A DNA stretch of 42,534 nucleotides from Planctomycetaceae bacterium (GCA_029259845.1 JAJDEI010000201.1:1-42534), one strand, 5' to 3'; counted from the first letter of the stretch, positions 27,044 through 35,871 are shown. A program made the numbers and translations. The notes: generated from the letters alone by a model not told the origin.

Positions 27044-27372
27044 GGGTGGCTGGGGCGATCTGACACCGTTGATTAGGTCGTGTTGACATTCAAGAATGGG
27101 TCGCACGGGTTGTCCCAACCCGTGTCGCCCCGCGACAAGAAGCCTTTGCGTGAATCGTCCAGTCAAGCACACGCTTCCTGCCTCTGCGCGGCACCGCTTG
27201 GAGCAACCGGTGCTGCCCGGAACTCCCTTTGAAATCAGACGGATTGAATGTCAACACGACCGAGTAAGCCGCTCGGAAGTCTGGGGCTGTGGACAGTGAA
27301 CGAGCCACCTGACGGCCCCAGCGTTCGGTCTCAGGACACGTATCCGCTGCCTCAACAGCGCCCCAGCCACCC
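27044..27372 (+). mobile_element. MITE-like element family 3, copy 2, split by a nested insertion
   Basis: Terminal inverted repeats GGGTGGCTGGGGCG (27044-27057) and CGCCCCAGCCACCC (27359-27372) are perfect. Removing the nested 27076-27261 unit leaves about 143 bp, in line with 136 bp for the other two copies. Downstream similarity to the 15.8-kb copy continues through ATACACCC. It occupies the region between the divergent PilZ and XdhC genes. Confidence 0.7.
27076..27261. mobile_element. 186-bp element with perfect 18-bp terminal inverted repeats, nested
   Basis: GGTCGTGTTGACATTCAA (27076-27093) and TTGAATGTCAACACGACC (27244-27261) are exact reverse complements. Inside lies a 9-bp hairpin CACGGGTTG-tcc-CAACCCGTG (27104-27124). 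It interrupts the family 3 element. No convincing target duplication and no open frame of interest were seen. Confidence 0.65.
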
Positions 27373-27509
27373 TGAAATGAGCGAGCACCACCATCGAACG
27401 GATACACCCGCCGCGAATGCGTCAAAACGATGTCCTTGTGAGCGTCTGCGGCGGACGCCACAATGGAGGCTCCTTCGTTTCGAGGGGGATTTTTCATGAG
27501 CAGGGTGAG

Positions 27510-28580
27510 ATGCAGCTGATTCTTCAAGAGTTGGAAGCCGCGGCTGAGGCGGGACGCGGCGTCGTCTATACGTGCCTCGTGGAAACGAAAGGGTCGACGC
27601 CGCAAAAGGCGGGGGCGGCCATGCTGGTCTTCGCCGACGGGTCGCAGGTCGGCACGCTGGGCGGAGGGTGTGTTGAGGCGGAAGTCAAACAGCGTGCCCT
27701 CAAACTGCTGGACGGAGGAAAGCCCGAGTTGCTCACGTTCCAGCTCGACCATGACTATGGCTGGGACGACGGGCTGATCTGCGGCGGCCGGATGACGATG
27801 CTTGTCCATCCGGTTCCGCCGGGGGGCGACGCGGCCTACTTCCGGACCTATCTCCAAGTGGTCGAAAGCGGTCGCGGATGCACGGAAGCGGTTCTCATCG
27901 ATGAGAACCGCTTCGGAGACCGGACCGGCGAGCGGTACCTGTTGCAGGCCGGCGAAGAACCGCTCGCTGCGACGAGCGACCAACCGGTGCCGCCATCGGT
28001 GCGCGAACACTTGCGGCCCCTCACCGGCCGGCCGCGGGCCCATGTGGAAGAAGGCGTTTCCTATCTCCCCTATCTGTCTCGCTGTCGCTTGATCGTCGTC
28101 GGAGGAGGACATGTCGGCCAGAAAATCGCCGCATTGGCCCACGATGTCGACTTCGACGTATGCGTGATTGATGACCGCGAGCAGTATTGCAATGCCGAAC
28201 GTTTCCCGGAGGCGAACCGCCTGATCGTCGGTCCCATCGCCGATGTGGTCGCCGATCTCGACGTAGACGAGCAAACGTTCTGCGTGATTGTCACACGCGG
28301 GCACAATCACGACGAGGAAGCGCTGTCGCTCCTCGCTCCCACAACGGCTCGATACGTGGGAATGATCGGCAGCAAGCGAAAAATTCGGCTGATCTTCGAC
28401 GACCTCCGCAGCGAGGGAGTCTCGGACGAGATTCTGGACCGCGTACACGCGCCAATCGGCATCGAAATCGGCTCGCAGACGGTTCCGGAGATTGCTGTCA
28501 GCATCGTCGCAGAACTGATTGCGGCCCGAAATCTGCCCGAGGGGTCCGGGAAACCAGTGCCCGCGGGTCATCTGCTGTGA
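27510..28580 (+). CDS. XdhC/CoxI family molybdenum-enzyme maturation protein
   Basis: This 356-residue protein is of the XdhC/CoxI family. Characterised members bind molybdenum cofactor, promote its sulfuration and insert it into xanthine dehydrogenase-type enzymes. The N-terminal XdhC domain (about 10-75) shows ETKGSTPQKAGAAMLV and GTLGGGCVEAEV. The C-terminal Rossmann domain (about 195-345) has LIVVGGGHVGQKIAALA, VIDDREQYCN, VIVTRGHNHDEEAL, YVGMIGSKRKI and HAPIGIEIGSQTVPEIAVSI. No xanthine dehydrogenase gene lies in the window. ATG 27510 follows GGGTGAG; the frame continues upstream 31 codons without coding character. Confidence 0.92.
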   Translation: MQLILQELEAAAEAGRGVVYTCLVETKGSTPQKAGAAMLVFADGSQVGTLGGGCVEAEVKQRALKLLDGGKPELLTFQLDHDYGWDDGLICGGRMTMLVHPVPPGGDAAYFRTYLQVVESGRGCTEAVLIDENRFGDRTGERYLLQAGEEPLAATSDQPVPPSVREHLRPLTGRPRAHVEEGVSYLPYLSRCRLIVVGGGHVGQKIAALAHDVDFDVCVIDDREQYCNAERFPEANRLIVGPIADVVADLDVDEQTFCVIVTRGHNHDEEALSLLAPTTARYVGMIGSKRKIRLIFDDLRSEGVSDEILDRVHAPIGIEIGSQTVPEIAVSIVAELIAARNLPEGSGKPVPAGHLL

Positions 28581-28791
28581 TCGGCCCGCGTCCGCGACTG
28601 TGACTCGCATCGGTCCTCGACAACTCTGCCCGCGTGTGGCCTTCGCGTCAGGGCGGGAGCTCTCGTGGCCGGTGACGGACTCGTTCTCCCTCAGTTCCGT
28701 GCAGACGCCGTTGGGGGGCTGTTTTCCGGGGGAGGCCGTGGCTCGATTTCGCGTGCCGGTTCCCTCTCCACGGACCGGTTGCCCACAGCGG

Positions 28792-28819
28792 TTGCCCGTT
28801 GGCGGGCGGGCGGTAAAAT
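28792..28819 (+). promoter_or_regulatory. Candidate sigma-70 promoter giving a near-leaderless apbE-nqrM mRNA
   Basis: TTGCCC (28792-28797), a 16-bp spacer and TAAAAT (28814-28819) form a fair promoter. Transcription would begin within a few bases of the ATG at 28828, so the mRNA would have almost no leader. Confidence 0.4.
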
Positions 28820-28827
28820 GAGGCATC

Positions 28828-30174
28828 ATGACTGCGTTCTCTAATGCCTTGGTGATCGCGCCACTCTTGCTCGTTCTGGCAGGAGCTGTCGGCGTCAGCG
28901 GTGAGCCGGCCTCCAAGGGCGAAGCGACCTCCGGATCACCTGTCGAACTGGCCGGGCGCGCGTTTGGGACGAAGTATTCGATCAAAATCGCCTCGATGGC
29001 GGCGAGCATCCAACCGGATGAGCTGCAGAGCCGAATCGACGAGTTGCTGGCCGAGATCGATGCTCAAATGTCGCTGTGGCGGGACGATTCGGAGCTTTCC
29101 CGGTTCAACCAGTTTCGCGGCGACGACTGGTTCGACGTCTCACCGGCAACGGCACGGGTCATCGCTGCGGCCATTGAAATAAGCAAGGCGGCCGAGGGCG
29201 TTTTCGATCCGACGGTGTCGCCGTTGGTGCAGTTGTGGAATTTCGGCCCGCAGCAGCGGCCGTTGGAGATTCCCTCCGCAGAGGCGATTGCAGAGGCACG
29301 GCGGCATGTCGGCGTGACACTGATCGACGTGCGACAGTCGCCGCCGGCGGTTCGCAAACATGATCCGGACGTGCAATTGGACCTGAACGCAATCGCCAAA
29401 GGGGACGCGGTCGATCGGGTGGCCCGGCTGATCGACAGTTTCGCCCCAGTGGGATACATGGTCGAAATCGGCGGCGAGGTCCGCACCCGCGGGACAAAAG
29501 CCGACGGAGATCCCTGGGGCATTGGCATCGAGCAGCCGACTGCCGGGCAACGCATTGTGCAATCGGTCATCCGACTCAACGACGCCGCGCTGGCGACCTC
29601 CGGCGATTATCGGAACTTCATCGAAATCGACGGGCGACGATACTCCCATACGATCGATCCGCGAACGGGCCGGCCGATCGGCCATGCATTGGCGGCGGTT
29701 TCCGTTGTCGCCGACGACTGCATGACAGCCGACGCCTGGGCAACGGCGCTGATGGTGCTGGGACCGGAAGACGGTTACGTGGCCGCCGAGAGAACAAGCG
29801 GCATCGAGGCTCTGTTTCTCACCCGTCAGGGAGATGGCTTCGCAGCGCGGACGACACCGGGATTTCCGCCCACGCGAAATCTGACCGAAGTGTCTGATCC
29901 GCGAGACCCACCCCGCGGGGCACTTGGCACCTTTCTCCTGACGGCTATCGTTTTCGGGATCGCCATCGTCGGCATGGCGTTGGGGGTGATCCTCTCCAAT
30001 CGCCGCCTACGCGGCTCTTGCGGGGGATTGAGCGGATTGAAGGATGAGCATGGGAACCCGCTCTGCGATGCTTGCACGCACCCCTCCGCTGAATGCGAGG
30101 AGCTTCGCGAGCATGCGGCGTCCGCTCCGTTCGCCGATACGTCTGCCGATCCCGATCAGGACGAAGGTCGGTAA
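28828..30174 (+). CDS. ApbE-NqrM fusion: FAD:protein FMN transferase with NqrM-like C-terminus
   Basis: This 448-residue protein has a signal sequence (about 1-27), then an ApbE flavin transferase domain (about 35-345). ApbE motifs are MSLWRDDSELSRFN, FDPTVSPLVQLWNFG, DLNAIAKGDAVDRVA, IGGEVRTRG, ATSGDYRNF, YSHTIDPRTGRPI and TADAWATALMVLG (metal ligands). ApbE attaches FMN covalently to Thr in targets such as NqrB/NqrC. Residues about 363-448 are a second module: a TM helix (about 366-390, FLLTAIVFGIAIVGMALG) followed by RGSCGG (C398), CDAC (C413, C416) and C423. This matches the layout of NqrM (DUF539), the small factor needed for iron insertion in Na+-NQR. The topology, periplasmic ApbE then TM then cytoplasmic Cys cluster, fits both roles. 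No nqr genes are in the window. Confidence 0.88.
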   Translation: MTAFSNALVIAPLLLVLAGAVGVSGEPASKGEATSGSPVELAGRAFGTKYSIKIASMAASIQPDELQSRIDELLAEIDAQMSLWRDDSELSRFNQFRGDDWFDVSPATARVIAAAIEISKAAEGVFDPTVSPLVQLWNFGPQQRPLEIPSAEAIAEARRHVGVTLIDVRQSPPAVRKHDPDVQLDLNAIAKGDAVDRVARLIDSFAPVGYMVEIGGEVRTRGTKADGDPWGIGIEQPTAGQRIVQSVIRLNDAALATSGDYRNFIEIDGRRYSHTIDPRTGRPIGHALAAVSVVADDCMTADAWATALMVLGPEDGYVAAERTSGIEALFLTRQGDGFAARTTPGFPPTRNLTEVSDPRDPPRGALGTFLLTAIVFGIAIVGMALGVILSNRRLRGSCGGLSGLKDEHGNPLCDACTHPSAECEELREHAASAPFADTSADPDQDEGR

Positions 30175-30274
30175 TCTTCTGATTTGCGCCGGAAAGCAGA
30201 GCACGGGGTGCTCGTGCGGTGTGCATGTGGTGTTGTGGGAGACTGCCCGGCAGGCCTTTTGCTGTTGGTTCATG

Positions 30275-30314
30275 TTGGTTTGAGCCTTGCACTCGGAGGC
30301 CTGTTGCCTATAGT
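30275..30314 (+). promoter_or_regulatory. Overlapping sigma-54-like and sigma-70-like promoter candidates
   Basis: TTGGTTTGAGCCTTGCA (30275-30291) has GG (30277-30278) and GC (30289-30290) separated by exactly 10 bp and a perfect TTGCA -12 block; the CAC of the -24 block is replaced by TTT. An overlapping sigma-70 candidate is TTGCAC (30287-30292), 16 bp, TATAGT (30309-30314). Both lie upstream of the sigma-54 activator gene. Confidence 0.35.
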
Positions 30315-30375
30315 TAGTGCATTCAATGGCCTGCTGTGCTCGTGTTGCGTGCTTGTGTTCGTGTTTTTCAGGAAA

Positions 30376-31428
30376 ATGGTTGTGAATACTGCTGCTGCCG
30401 ATTCGCCCGTGCTGTCGGGGATAATCGGTGACTGTCGTCCGATGCGGGACGTGTATGAGCTCACCCGCCGTGTTGCGGACAGCCATGCGACCGTGCTGCT
30501 GCTGGGGGAAACCGGAACCGGAAAGGAACTCATAGCCCGGGCGGTGCATGAACTGAGCCGGCGTGCGACCGGTCCGTTCATTCGTGTCAACTGCGGCGCA
30601 CTCAGCGAGAGCCTGCTGGAGAGTGAGCTGTTCGGGCACGTGAAGGGGGCCTTCACGAGTGCGGTCGACAATCGTACGGGACGGTTTGAAGCGGCCCACG
30701 GCGGGACCGTGTTTCTCGATGAGATCAACTCCGTCAGTTACACGTTGCAAGTCAAGCTGTTGCGGGTGCTTCAGGAGCATGAGTTCGAGCGGGTTGGCGA
30801 CACGAAAACGATCAGCGTTGATTGCCGGATTGTGGCCGCCACCAACCGTGATCTCGCCGAACTCGTCGAGCAGGAACGATTCCGGGAAGATCTGTACTAT
30901 CGGCTCAACGTGGTCCCCATCTACTTGCCGCCGCTGCGGGAGCGGGCGGATGACATCCCGGCGCTCGTCGATTTCTTCCTGCACAAGTATGCGAAGGAGA
31001 ACGATCGTCCGGTGCCTCGGATGGACGCCAAGGCGCTCCGCATGCTGCAAATGTACGGCTGGCCCGGCAACGTCCGCGAGTTGGAGAACTACGTGGAGCG
31101 TGCCATTGTGTTGGCGAGGGGGGAGGTAATTACCGAAGACCTGTTGCCGCCGCACGTTTTGGGAAAGGCACCGGTGCGGTGGGGCCGCTCCGCACAGCGC
31201 GATCTGGCGTCGATCTGCACGGAACTGGTCTCTCACGGGCTTGCTGAAAGCACCGAAGGCGAGGACGTTCACGCGCGGGTTGTTTCTCTGGTCGAAAAGG
31301 AATTGATCCAGCAGGTGCTGCGGCAATGTCACGGCGTGCAGACCAAAACGGCCAGTCGCCTGGGAATCAACCGCAACACGCTGCACAAGAAAATCGACGA
31401 GTACGACCTGCAGGACGACGCGAGATGA
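30376..31428 (+). CDS. Sigma-54-dependent transcriptional activator without receiver domain
   Basis: This 350-residue protein has an AAA+ sigma-54 interaction domain (about 15-245) preceded by only about 15 residues, so it has no receiver, GAF or PAS domain. Walker A GETGTGKE (44-51), Walker [10 protein letters not shown] (109-117) and the arginine-rich [23 protein letters not shown] are intact. The sigma-54 contact loop reads GAFTSA (91-96), not GAFTGA. A Fis-type helix-turn-helix ends the protein ([31 protein letters not shown]). Activity may be set by a partner protein or by expression level, as in PspF-type activators. ATG 30376 has AGGA only 2 bp away; GTG 30382 has better spacing. The frame is open to 30184, but the hydrophobic extension overlaps the promoter candidates. 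Confidence 0.88.
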   Translation: MVVNTAAADSPVLSGIIGDCRPMRDVYELTRRVADSHATVLLLGETGTGKELIARAVHELSRRATGPFIRVNCGALSESLLESELFGHVKGAFTSAVDNRTGRFEAAHGGTVFLDEINSVSYTLQVKLLRVLQEHEFERVGDTKTISVDCRIVAATNRDLAELVEQERFREDLYYRLNVVPIYLPPLRERADDIPALVDFFLHKYAKENDRPVPRMDAKALRMLQMYGWPGNVRELENYVERAIVLARGEVITEDLLPPHVLGKAPVRWGRSAQRDLASICTELVSHGLAESTEGEDVHARVVSLVEKELIQQVLRQCHGVQTKTASRLGINRNTLHKKIDEYDLQDDAR

Positions 31429-31610
31429 ATCGGTCGGGAAAACGGGGCGGTTTTTCCACGAGTCGGCGCCCTGGTCGACCGCAAAGCCGTCGGCTTGGGA
31501 ATTCTGCGGTTGCCGCCGATCACGTCGAAACGGAACAACCCGAACTCAGACGCAGGAACCGACTGGGGTGAGTGTGTACAATCGTTGGATCGTCCTGCGG
31601 TGAATTCGCC

Positions 31611-32552
31611 ATGCTGAATAATGTCACACTGCTCTGTTTCTTTGCCAGCTATCTGTGTGCGCTGGCGCTGGAGACGACGCGTCTTTGGGTCAAGAGCGGT
31701 GTGATCCGTTGGGCGGCGATCGGGTTTGCCGCTGCCGGGTTTGTGGCCCACATGGCCTATTTGTTCGCCCGTGCCGGTGCGACCGACCTTCCCCCGCTGC
31801 TGAGTTCGACGCACGACTGGTTGCTGGTCCTGGCGTTTCTCGCGGTGGTGATGTATCTGTTTGTGAGCGTGCTGGACCGCAGCCTGGGGTTCGGACTGTT
31901 TCTGTTGCCGGTGGTCGTGCTGCTGGTCGCGGCGTCGCGTTTCGTGGACCAGGCGACGAATGCCCGGCTGAGTGCCGAACGTGGTTGGGGGATGCTGCAT
32001 GCTTCGATGTGGGTGCTGGGCGCTGCCGGGGTGGTGGCCGGATTGGTGCTGAGCGTGATGTATCTGGTGCAGCATCGTCGGCTGCGTCAGAAGCGGCTGC
32101 TGCAGGATGGTCTCGAATTGCCGAGCCTTGAACGGCTGAGCCGGCTGAACTGGTGGGCCATCGTGATCTCGGTCCCCCTGTTGACGTTGGGCATGGCGAC
32201 CGGCGTGGGCTTGTCGCTGGTCGAGGATCCGGCGGGTGAGACTGTTCGTCTCACCGAGCCGAACATTCTCATCAGCGTCCTGTCCTGGGTGGCGATGATG
32301 GCTCTGTTTGTGTGGTTGCTCGTGGCACGCCGCACTCCCGGAAAGCTCGTCGCATGGCGAACCGTGTGGGCCTTCGGGTTCCTGCTGCTGACGTTGATTG
32401 TCCTGGAGGTCTTCAGCCAGGGGGGCGTGCACGGGGTGACGCGGAGGCAGGGATCAGGGATCAGGGATCAGGGGTCAGGGAAGAGTGGGCAGGACTCTGT
32501 ACACCGTATTCCGCACTCCGCATTCCGCATTCCCCCTTCGTACTTCGCATGA
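31611..32552 (+). CDS. HemX/CcsA-like cytochrome c assembly membrane protein
   Basis: This 313-residue polytopic membrane protein has about eight TM helices, for example NVTLLCFFASYLCALAL, WAAIGFAAAGFVAHMAYLFA, WLLVLAFLAVVMYLFVSVL, GFGLFLLPVVVLLVAAS, MWVLGAAGVVAGLVLSVMYL and AFGFLLLTLIVLEVF. The family (HemX/CcsA) is linked to heme handling; conserved His candidates lie in SSTHDWLL and WGMLHASMW. The tryptophan-rich WWD heme motif of true CcsA is not seen, and the gene overlaps hemA by 4 nt, so HemX-like is the better name. The last 35 residues are encoded by short tandem repeats (GIRDQGSG..., HSAFRIP) and are probably not functional. ATG 31611 is chosen because it begins the first helix. Confidence 0.82.
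   Translation: MLNNVTLLCFFASYLCALALETTRLWVKSGVIRWAAIGFAAAGFVAHMAYLFARAGATDLPPLLSSTHDWLLVLAFLAVVMYLFVSVLDRSLGFGLFLLPVVVLLVAASRFVDQATNARLSAERGWGMLHASMWVLGAAGVVAGLVLSVMYLVQHRRLRQKRLLQDGLELPSLERLSRLNWWAIVISVPLLTLGMATGVGLSLVEDPAGETVRLTEPNILISVLSWVAMMALFVWLLVARRTPGKLVAWRTVWAFGFLLLTLIVLEVFSQGGVHGVTRRQGSGIRDQGSGKSGQDSVHRIPHSAFRIPPSYFA
32449..32535 (+). repeat. Two short tandem repeats at the hemX 3' end
   Basis: GGGATCA-type 7-mers are repeated from about 32450 to 32480, and ATTCCGC/ACTCCGC 7-mers about four times from 32508 to 32533. Both encode the C-terminal tail of the HemX-like protein and run up to the hemA start codon. Confidence 0.7.
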
Positions 32553-33826
32553 ACGTCCAAGTCGTCTACTGCAATCACCAGACGGCCGACTTGTCGGTCC
32601 GGGAGAAGCTCGCCTTTGCTTCCGAGGACGACTTGCTGCGCGCCTACGACGTGCTGCGGGAGCGGTTCCCGGCATCGGAGCATGTGGTGATCTCCACGTG
32701 CAATCGGGTGGAGCTGTACACCGCGCAGGAAGAGCCGGGCGAGGCCCCCTCGACGCAGGAACTGGCGACGTTCTTCTCCGAGTTTCACCGTTTGCCGGTC
32801 GAAACGTTTTTGGGGGATCTGTTGGAGCGGACCGGGATGGAGGCGGTGCGGCATCTGTTCGAGGTGGCCTGCAGCATCGACAGCATGGTCCTGGGGGAGA
32901 GTCAGATCGTCTCCCAGGTAAAGACCGCCTACGAAACGGCGGCGAAGGGCAACGCCAACGGTCCGCTGACGAACGCGTTGTTTCAAAGGGCGTTAACAGT
33001 CTCCCGCCGGGTGCGGACAGAAACGCGGCTGTCGGAAGGTCGCATCTCAATCGCCAGTGTCGCGGTGGGAGAGTTCGGCCGCAGCATCTTCGACCGGTTT
33101 AATGACAAGACCGTTCTGGTGATCGGAGCGGGTGAAATGGCCGAAGAGACCCTGCGATATCTGCAAACCGAAGGCGTGGGGCAGATTGTGGTCGTCAATC
33201 GCACGTCCGAGAATTCGCAGCGGTTGGCGGACCAGTTTGGCGGCGAGTCGCGGGCGTGGGACGAACTCGATGGAGCTCTGGCGCGAGCGGACGTCGTCAT
33301 CAGTACCACGGGAGCGGACCGTCCCATCGTGGATGCCGCGCGATTCCGCCGTATTCGCAAGACGGGGCCGGGCAGTCCCGTGTTTATTCTCGATTTGGGG
33401 GCGCCGCGCGACTTTGCCCCCGACGTGGCCGAGGTTGATGAGGGCGTGTTCCTGTACGACATCGACGATCTCGAACGGACGTGTGAACGGAACCGAGCCG
33501 CGCGAACAACAGAGATTGCGCGGGCCCGGGCCATCGTCGAAGAGGAAACAGCCCGGTTCATGCACGACATCTACCACAAAGCGACCGGGCCGATCGTTCA
33601 ACGGCTCCGCGAGCAGTGGCATGATGTGAGCCGCCAGGAGTTGGAAATCCTGTTTCGCAAGCTGCCGGACCTGTCTGCCGACGACCAGCAGGCGATCGGT
33701 CGCTCCGTGGAACGGATCGTCAACAAGTTGCTGCACCCGCCGTTGGAAACGCTCCGCGACGAAGCCCGCAAAGGGACGCCGCACGGCCTGATCGACGCGG
33801 TGAAACGGCTGTTTCACCTGCATTGA
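32549..33826 (+). CDS. hemA: Glutamyl-tRNA reductase
   Basis: This 425-residue enzyme reduces glutamyl-tRNA(Glu) to glutamate-1-semialdehyde with NADPH, the first committed step of C5 tetrapyrrole synthesis. The N-terminal catalytic domain has NHQTADLSVREKLAF and the active-site Cys51 in ISTCNRVELY. MVLGESQIVSQVK and RRVRTETRLSEGRISIASVAV follow. The NADPH domain (about 170-310) has VLVIGAGEMAEETLRYL and VVNRTSENSQRLA; a C-terminal dimerisation helix follows. Length is normal. The start ATG 32549 shares ATGA with the hemX stop codon, so the two are translationally coupled; reading frames further upstream run inside hemX. Confidence 0.97.
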   Translation: MNVQVVYCNHQTADLSVREKLAFASEDDLLRAYDVLRERFPASEHVVISTCNRVELYTAQEEPGEAPSTQELATFFSEFHRLPVETFLGDLLERTGMEAVRHLFEVACSIDSMVLGESQIVSQVKTAYETAAKGNANGPLTNALFQRALTVSRRVRTETRLSEGRISIASVAVGEFGRSIFDRFNDKTVLVIGAGEMAEETLRYLQTEGVGQIVVVNRTSENSQRLADQFGGESRAWDELDGALARADVVISTTGADRPIVDAARFRRIRKTGPGSPVFILDLGAPRDFAPDVAEVDEGVFLYDIDDLERTCERNRAARTTEIARARAIVEEETARFMHDIYHKATGPIVQRLREQWHDVSRQELEILFRKLPDLSADDQQAIGRSVERIVNKLLHPPLETLRDEARKGTPHGLIDAVKRLFHLH

Positions 33827-33916
33827 CCGGTCGTCGTTCTCGTGGGAGGGACTGCAAGTGACGCGGATTCGGCTGATGTCCGCGAGTCCAACTCTGGCCG
33901 ATTGCCTGGGGCGATT

Positions 33917-34052
33917 GTCTGGGCGATGCTGAGCCGACGGTCACGTCTCCTCAGTCCGAACCCTGGGGCCGTGACCCGGTTCGTTCACCGTCCACAGCCC
34001 GAGAGTTCCGAGCGGCCGGCCAGTCATCGATTTCCGATCGCCCCAGCCACCC
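33917..34052 (-). mobile_element. MITE-like element family 3, copy 3 (reversed)
   Basis: The right-hand end GATCGCCCCAGCCACCC is intact (ending 34052), the other end is degenerate (GTCTGGGCGATGCTGAG near 33917). GTTCACCGTCCACAGCCC inside is the reverse complement of the GGGCTGTGGACGGTGAAC block of copy 1. The remaining parts of 33827-34206 show no gene. Confidence 0.6.
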
Positions 34053-34206
34053 GCCGCCGCATTGCATCTCCGGCGTGTCGGCTCGCCGCCGAACGGCTCC
34101 TGCATTTGGGGACTCGACCCGTACAGCATGGCGGCGTAGGATGGGTCGTTGCTTCATCGACTCGATGATCTGAGTCCGTTCGGCCGCCTCCTTGCGACAG
34201 TGCCTG

Positions 34207-35871
34207 ATGTCATCGACCCCTTCGCAGTTTGACCAGACCGTGCAAATGGCTTCGCCTGCGGTGCAGCCTGCCAGTGCCCCGCATCCTGTCATTGAACTGG
34301 TGGAGGGCACCGATCCCGGGATCAGCCAGGAGACCGAGCAACTCCTCGCCCATCGTTTACGGATCGCCTCACTGCTGCTGTTCGCCGGGTTTTTGGTGTT
34401 CTTTGCCAAGAACCTGTTTTATCTGGACAGCTTCAGCACCACGCCCGAATGGTTGCTGTTTTGGGACCATCTGGCCATTACGATTGTGACCGGTGTTGTG
34501 GGCCTGCGGCTGTGCACGGACTGCCAGCACACTCGTAAACACTTGCGAACCGTGGAGTTGCTGGTGTTCGGCGGTTCGGCCACGTTTTTCCTGTTCTTGA
34601 GTTACACCCTGCTCAACACGTGCGCCTTGGCGGGGTACCTGCCGCCGATGGTGCCTCCGTGGCTGCTGCTCATTTTTGTCTATGCGCTGTTTATCCCCAA
34701 CACGTGGCAGCGTGCGGCTGTCGTCATTGGGACGATTGCCGCGATTCCGATCGGGCTGATCGTCTGGATGCGGCTGACTTCCGAAGCGTTCGTGCGTGTC
34801 GTGAGCACGAACCCTCATTTTACGGGTTACGAAACGTCCGTGGTGTTGCTGATGGGGCTCACGGCGGTCACGGCGACGTGGGGAGTGCGGACGATCGGGA
34901 GCCTGCGGCGGAGTGCGTATGAGGCTCGCCGCATCGGACAGTACCGGCTCAAACGGCTGCTGGGCGCAGGCGGCATGGGGGAGGTCTATCTGGCAGAGCA
35001 CGTGCTTCTCAAGCGGCCTTGCGCCATCAAACTCATCAAGCCGGAGAAAACCGGGGACCCGCAGGCACTCGCCCGGTTTGAGTTGGAAGTGCAAGCCACC
35101 GCGCGGCTGACACACTGGAACACGATCGAAATCTTCGATTTCGGCCGGTCCGAAGACGGGACGTTTTACTACGTCATGGAGTACCTGCCGGGCATGAATC
35201 TCGAGCAGATTGTCGACATGTACGGTCCGCTGCCTCCGGCGCGGGTGATTCACCTGCTGTCGCAGACATGTGATGCCTTGAGTGAGGCTCACGCCCAACA
35301 GCTGATTCACCGCGACATCAAACCGGCGAACATCTTCGCCGCCCGCCGCGGCCACGTTGACGACGTCGCCAAGCTGCTGGACTTCGGCTTGGCGAAACCG
35401 CTGGCGCGAATGGAAGCGGGTAGCCTCACGCAGGAGGGGACCATCGCCGGTTCGCCGCTGTACATGTCCCCCGAGCAGATCATGGGCGGGGCACCCGACG
35501 AGCGCAGCGACATCTACTCGCTGGGGGTTGTGGCCTATTTCCTGCTCACCGGCAAGCGGCTGTTCGAAGACGACAACGCGATGAAGGTGCTCATCGCCCA
35601 TGCGCACGAGACGCCGCCCCGGCCCTCGGAAACGACGCCGAGGCTCTCGCCCGAACTCGATGCGCTGGTCATGCGCTGCCTGGAGAAATCCGCAGACGAC
35701 CGGTTCCCGGACGTCAACGCGTTGCGCAGCACCCTGCTGCGATGCGACGAATCGGGCGGCTGGACGCGCAGCGACGCCCGCGCCTGGTGGGAATCGAACG
35801 GATGCCCCCACAAGAAAGAGTTGGACGACGAAGTGTTCGAGCGACGGGCACTGGCGATGCCGGGCGTGTAA
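34207..35871 (+). CDS. Membrane Ser/Thr protein kinase with N-terminal six-TM sensor region
   Basis: This 554-residue Hanks-type kinase has the TM region first. Six predicted helices lie at about 51-68, 84-102, 116-133, 150-165, 168-187 and 210-228. The kinase domain (about 245-520) has the glycine loop GAGGMGEVYLAEH, catalytic Lys275 in CAIKLIK, HRDIKPANIF, DFGLAKPL and SPLYMSPEQI with ERSDIYSLGVVAYFLLTG. All catalytic residues are present, so it should be active. Bacterial PknB-type kinases usually place one TM after the kinase; here the polytopic region is N-terminal and may sense a membrane signal. ATG 34207 is chosen over TTG 34192; no ribosome binding site is obvious for either. Its target is unknown. 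Confidence 0.92.
   Translation: MSSTPSQFDQTVQMASPAVQPASAPHPVIELVEGTDPGISQETEQLLAHRLRIASLLLFAGFLVFFAKNLFYLDSFSTTPEWLLFWDHLAITIVTGVVGLRLCTDCQHTRKHLRTVELLVFGGSATFFLFLSYTLLNTCALAGYLPPMVPPWLLLIFVYALFIPNTWQRAAVVIGTIAAIPIGLIVWMRLTSEAFVRVVSTNPHFTGYETSVVLLMGLTAVTATWGVRTIGSLRRSAYEARRIGQYRLKRLLGAGGMGEVYLAEHVLLKRPCAIKLIKPEKTGDPQALARFELEVQATARLTHWNTIEIFDFGRSEDGTFYYVMEYLPGMNLEQIVDMYGPLPPARVIHLLSQTCDALSEAHAQQLIHRDIKPANIFAARRGHVDDVAKLLDFGLAKPLARMEAGSLTQEGTIAGSPLYMSPEQIMGGAPDERSDIYSLGVVAYFLLTGKRLFEDDNAMKVLIAHAHETPPRPSETTPRLSPELDALVMRCLEKSADDRFPDVNALRSTLLRCDESGGWTRSDARAWWESNGCPHKKELDDEVFERRALAMPGV

Noticed and set aside
27090..29009. 639-codon open frame on the minus strand
   Set aside because: Antisense to XdhC and to the repeat region; it includes translated MITE sequence and has no family motif.
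30184..30375. Hydrophobic N-terminal extension of the sigma-54 activator
   Set aside because: It could look like two TM helices, but it overlaps the promoter candidates, is Cys/Val/Leu-biased from GTG/TTG-rich DNA, and the family does not need it.
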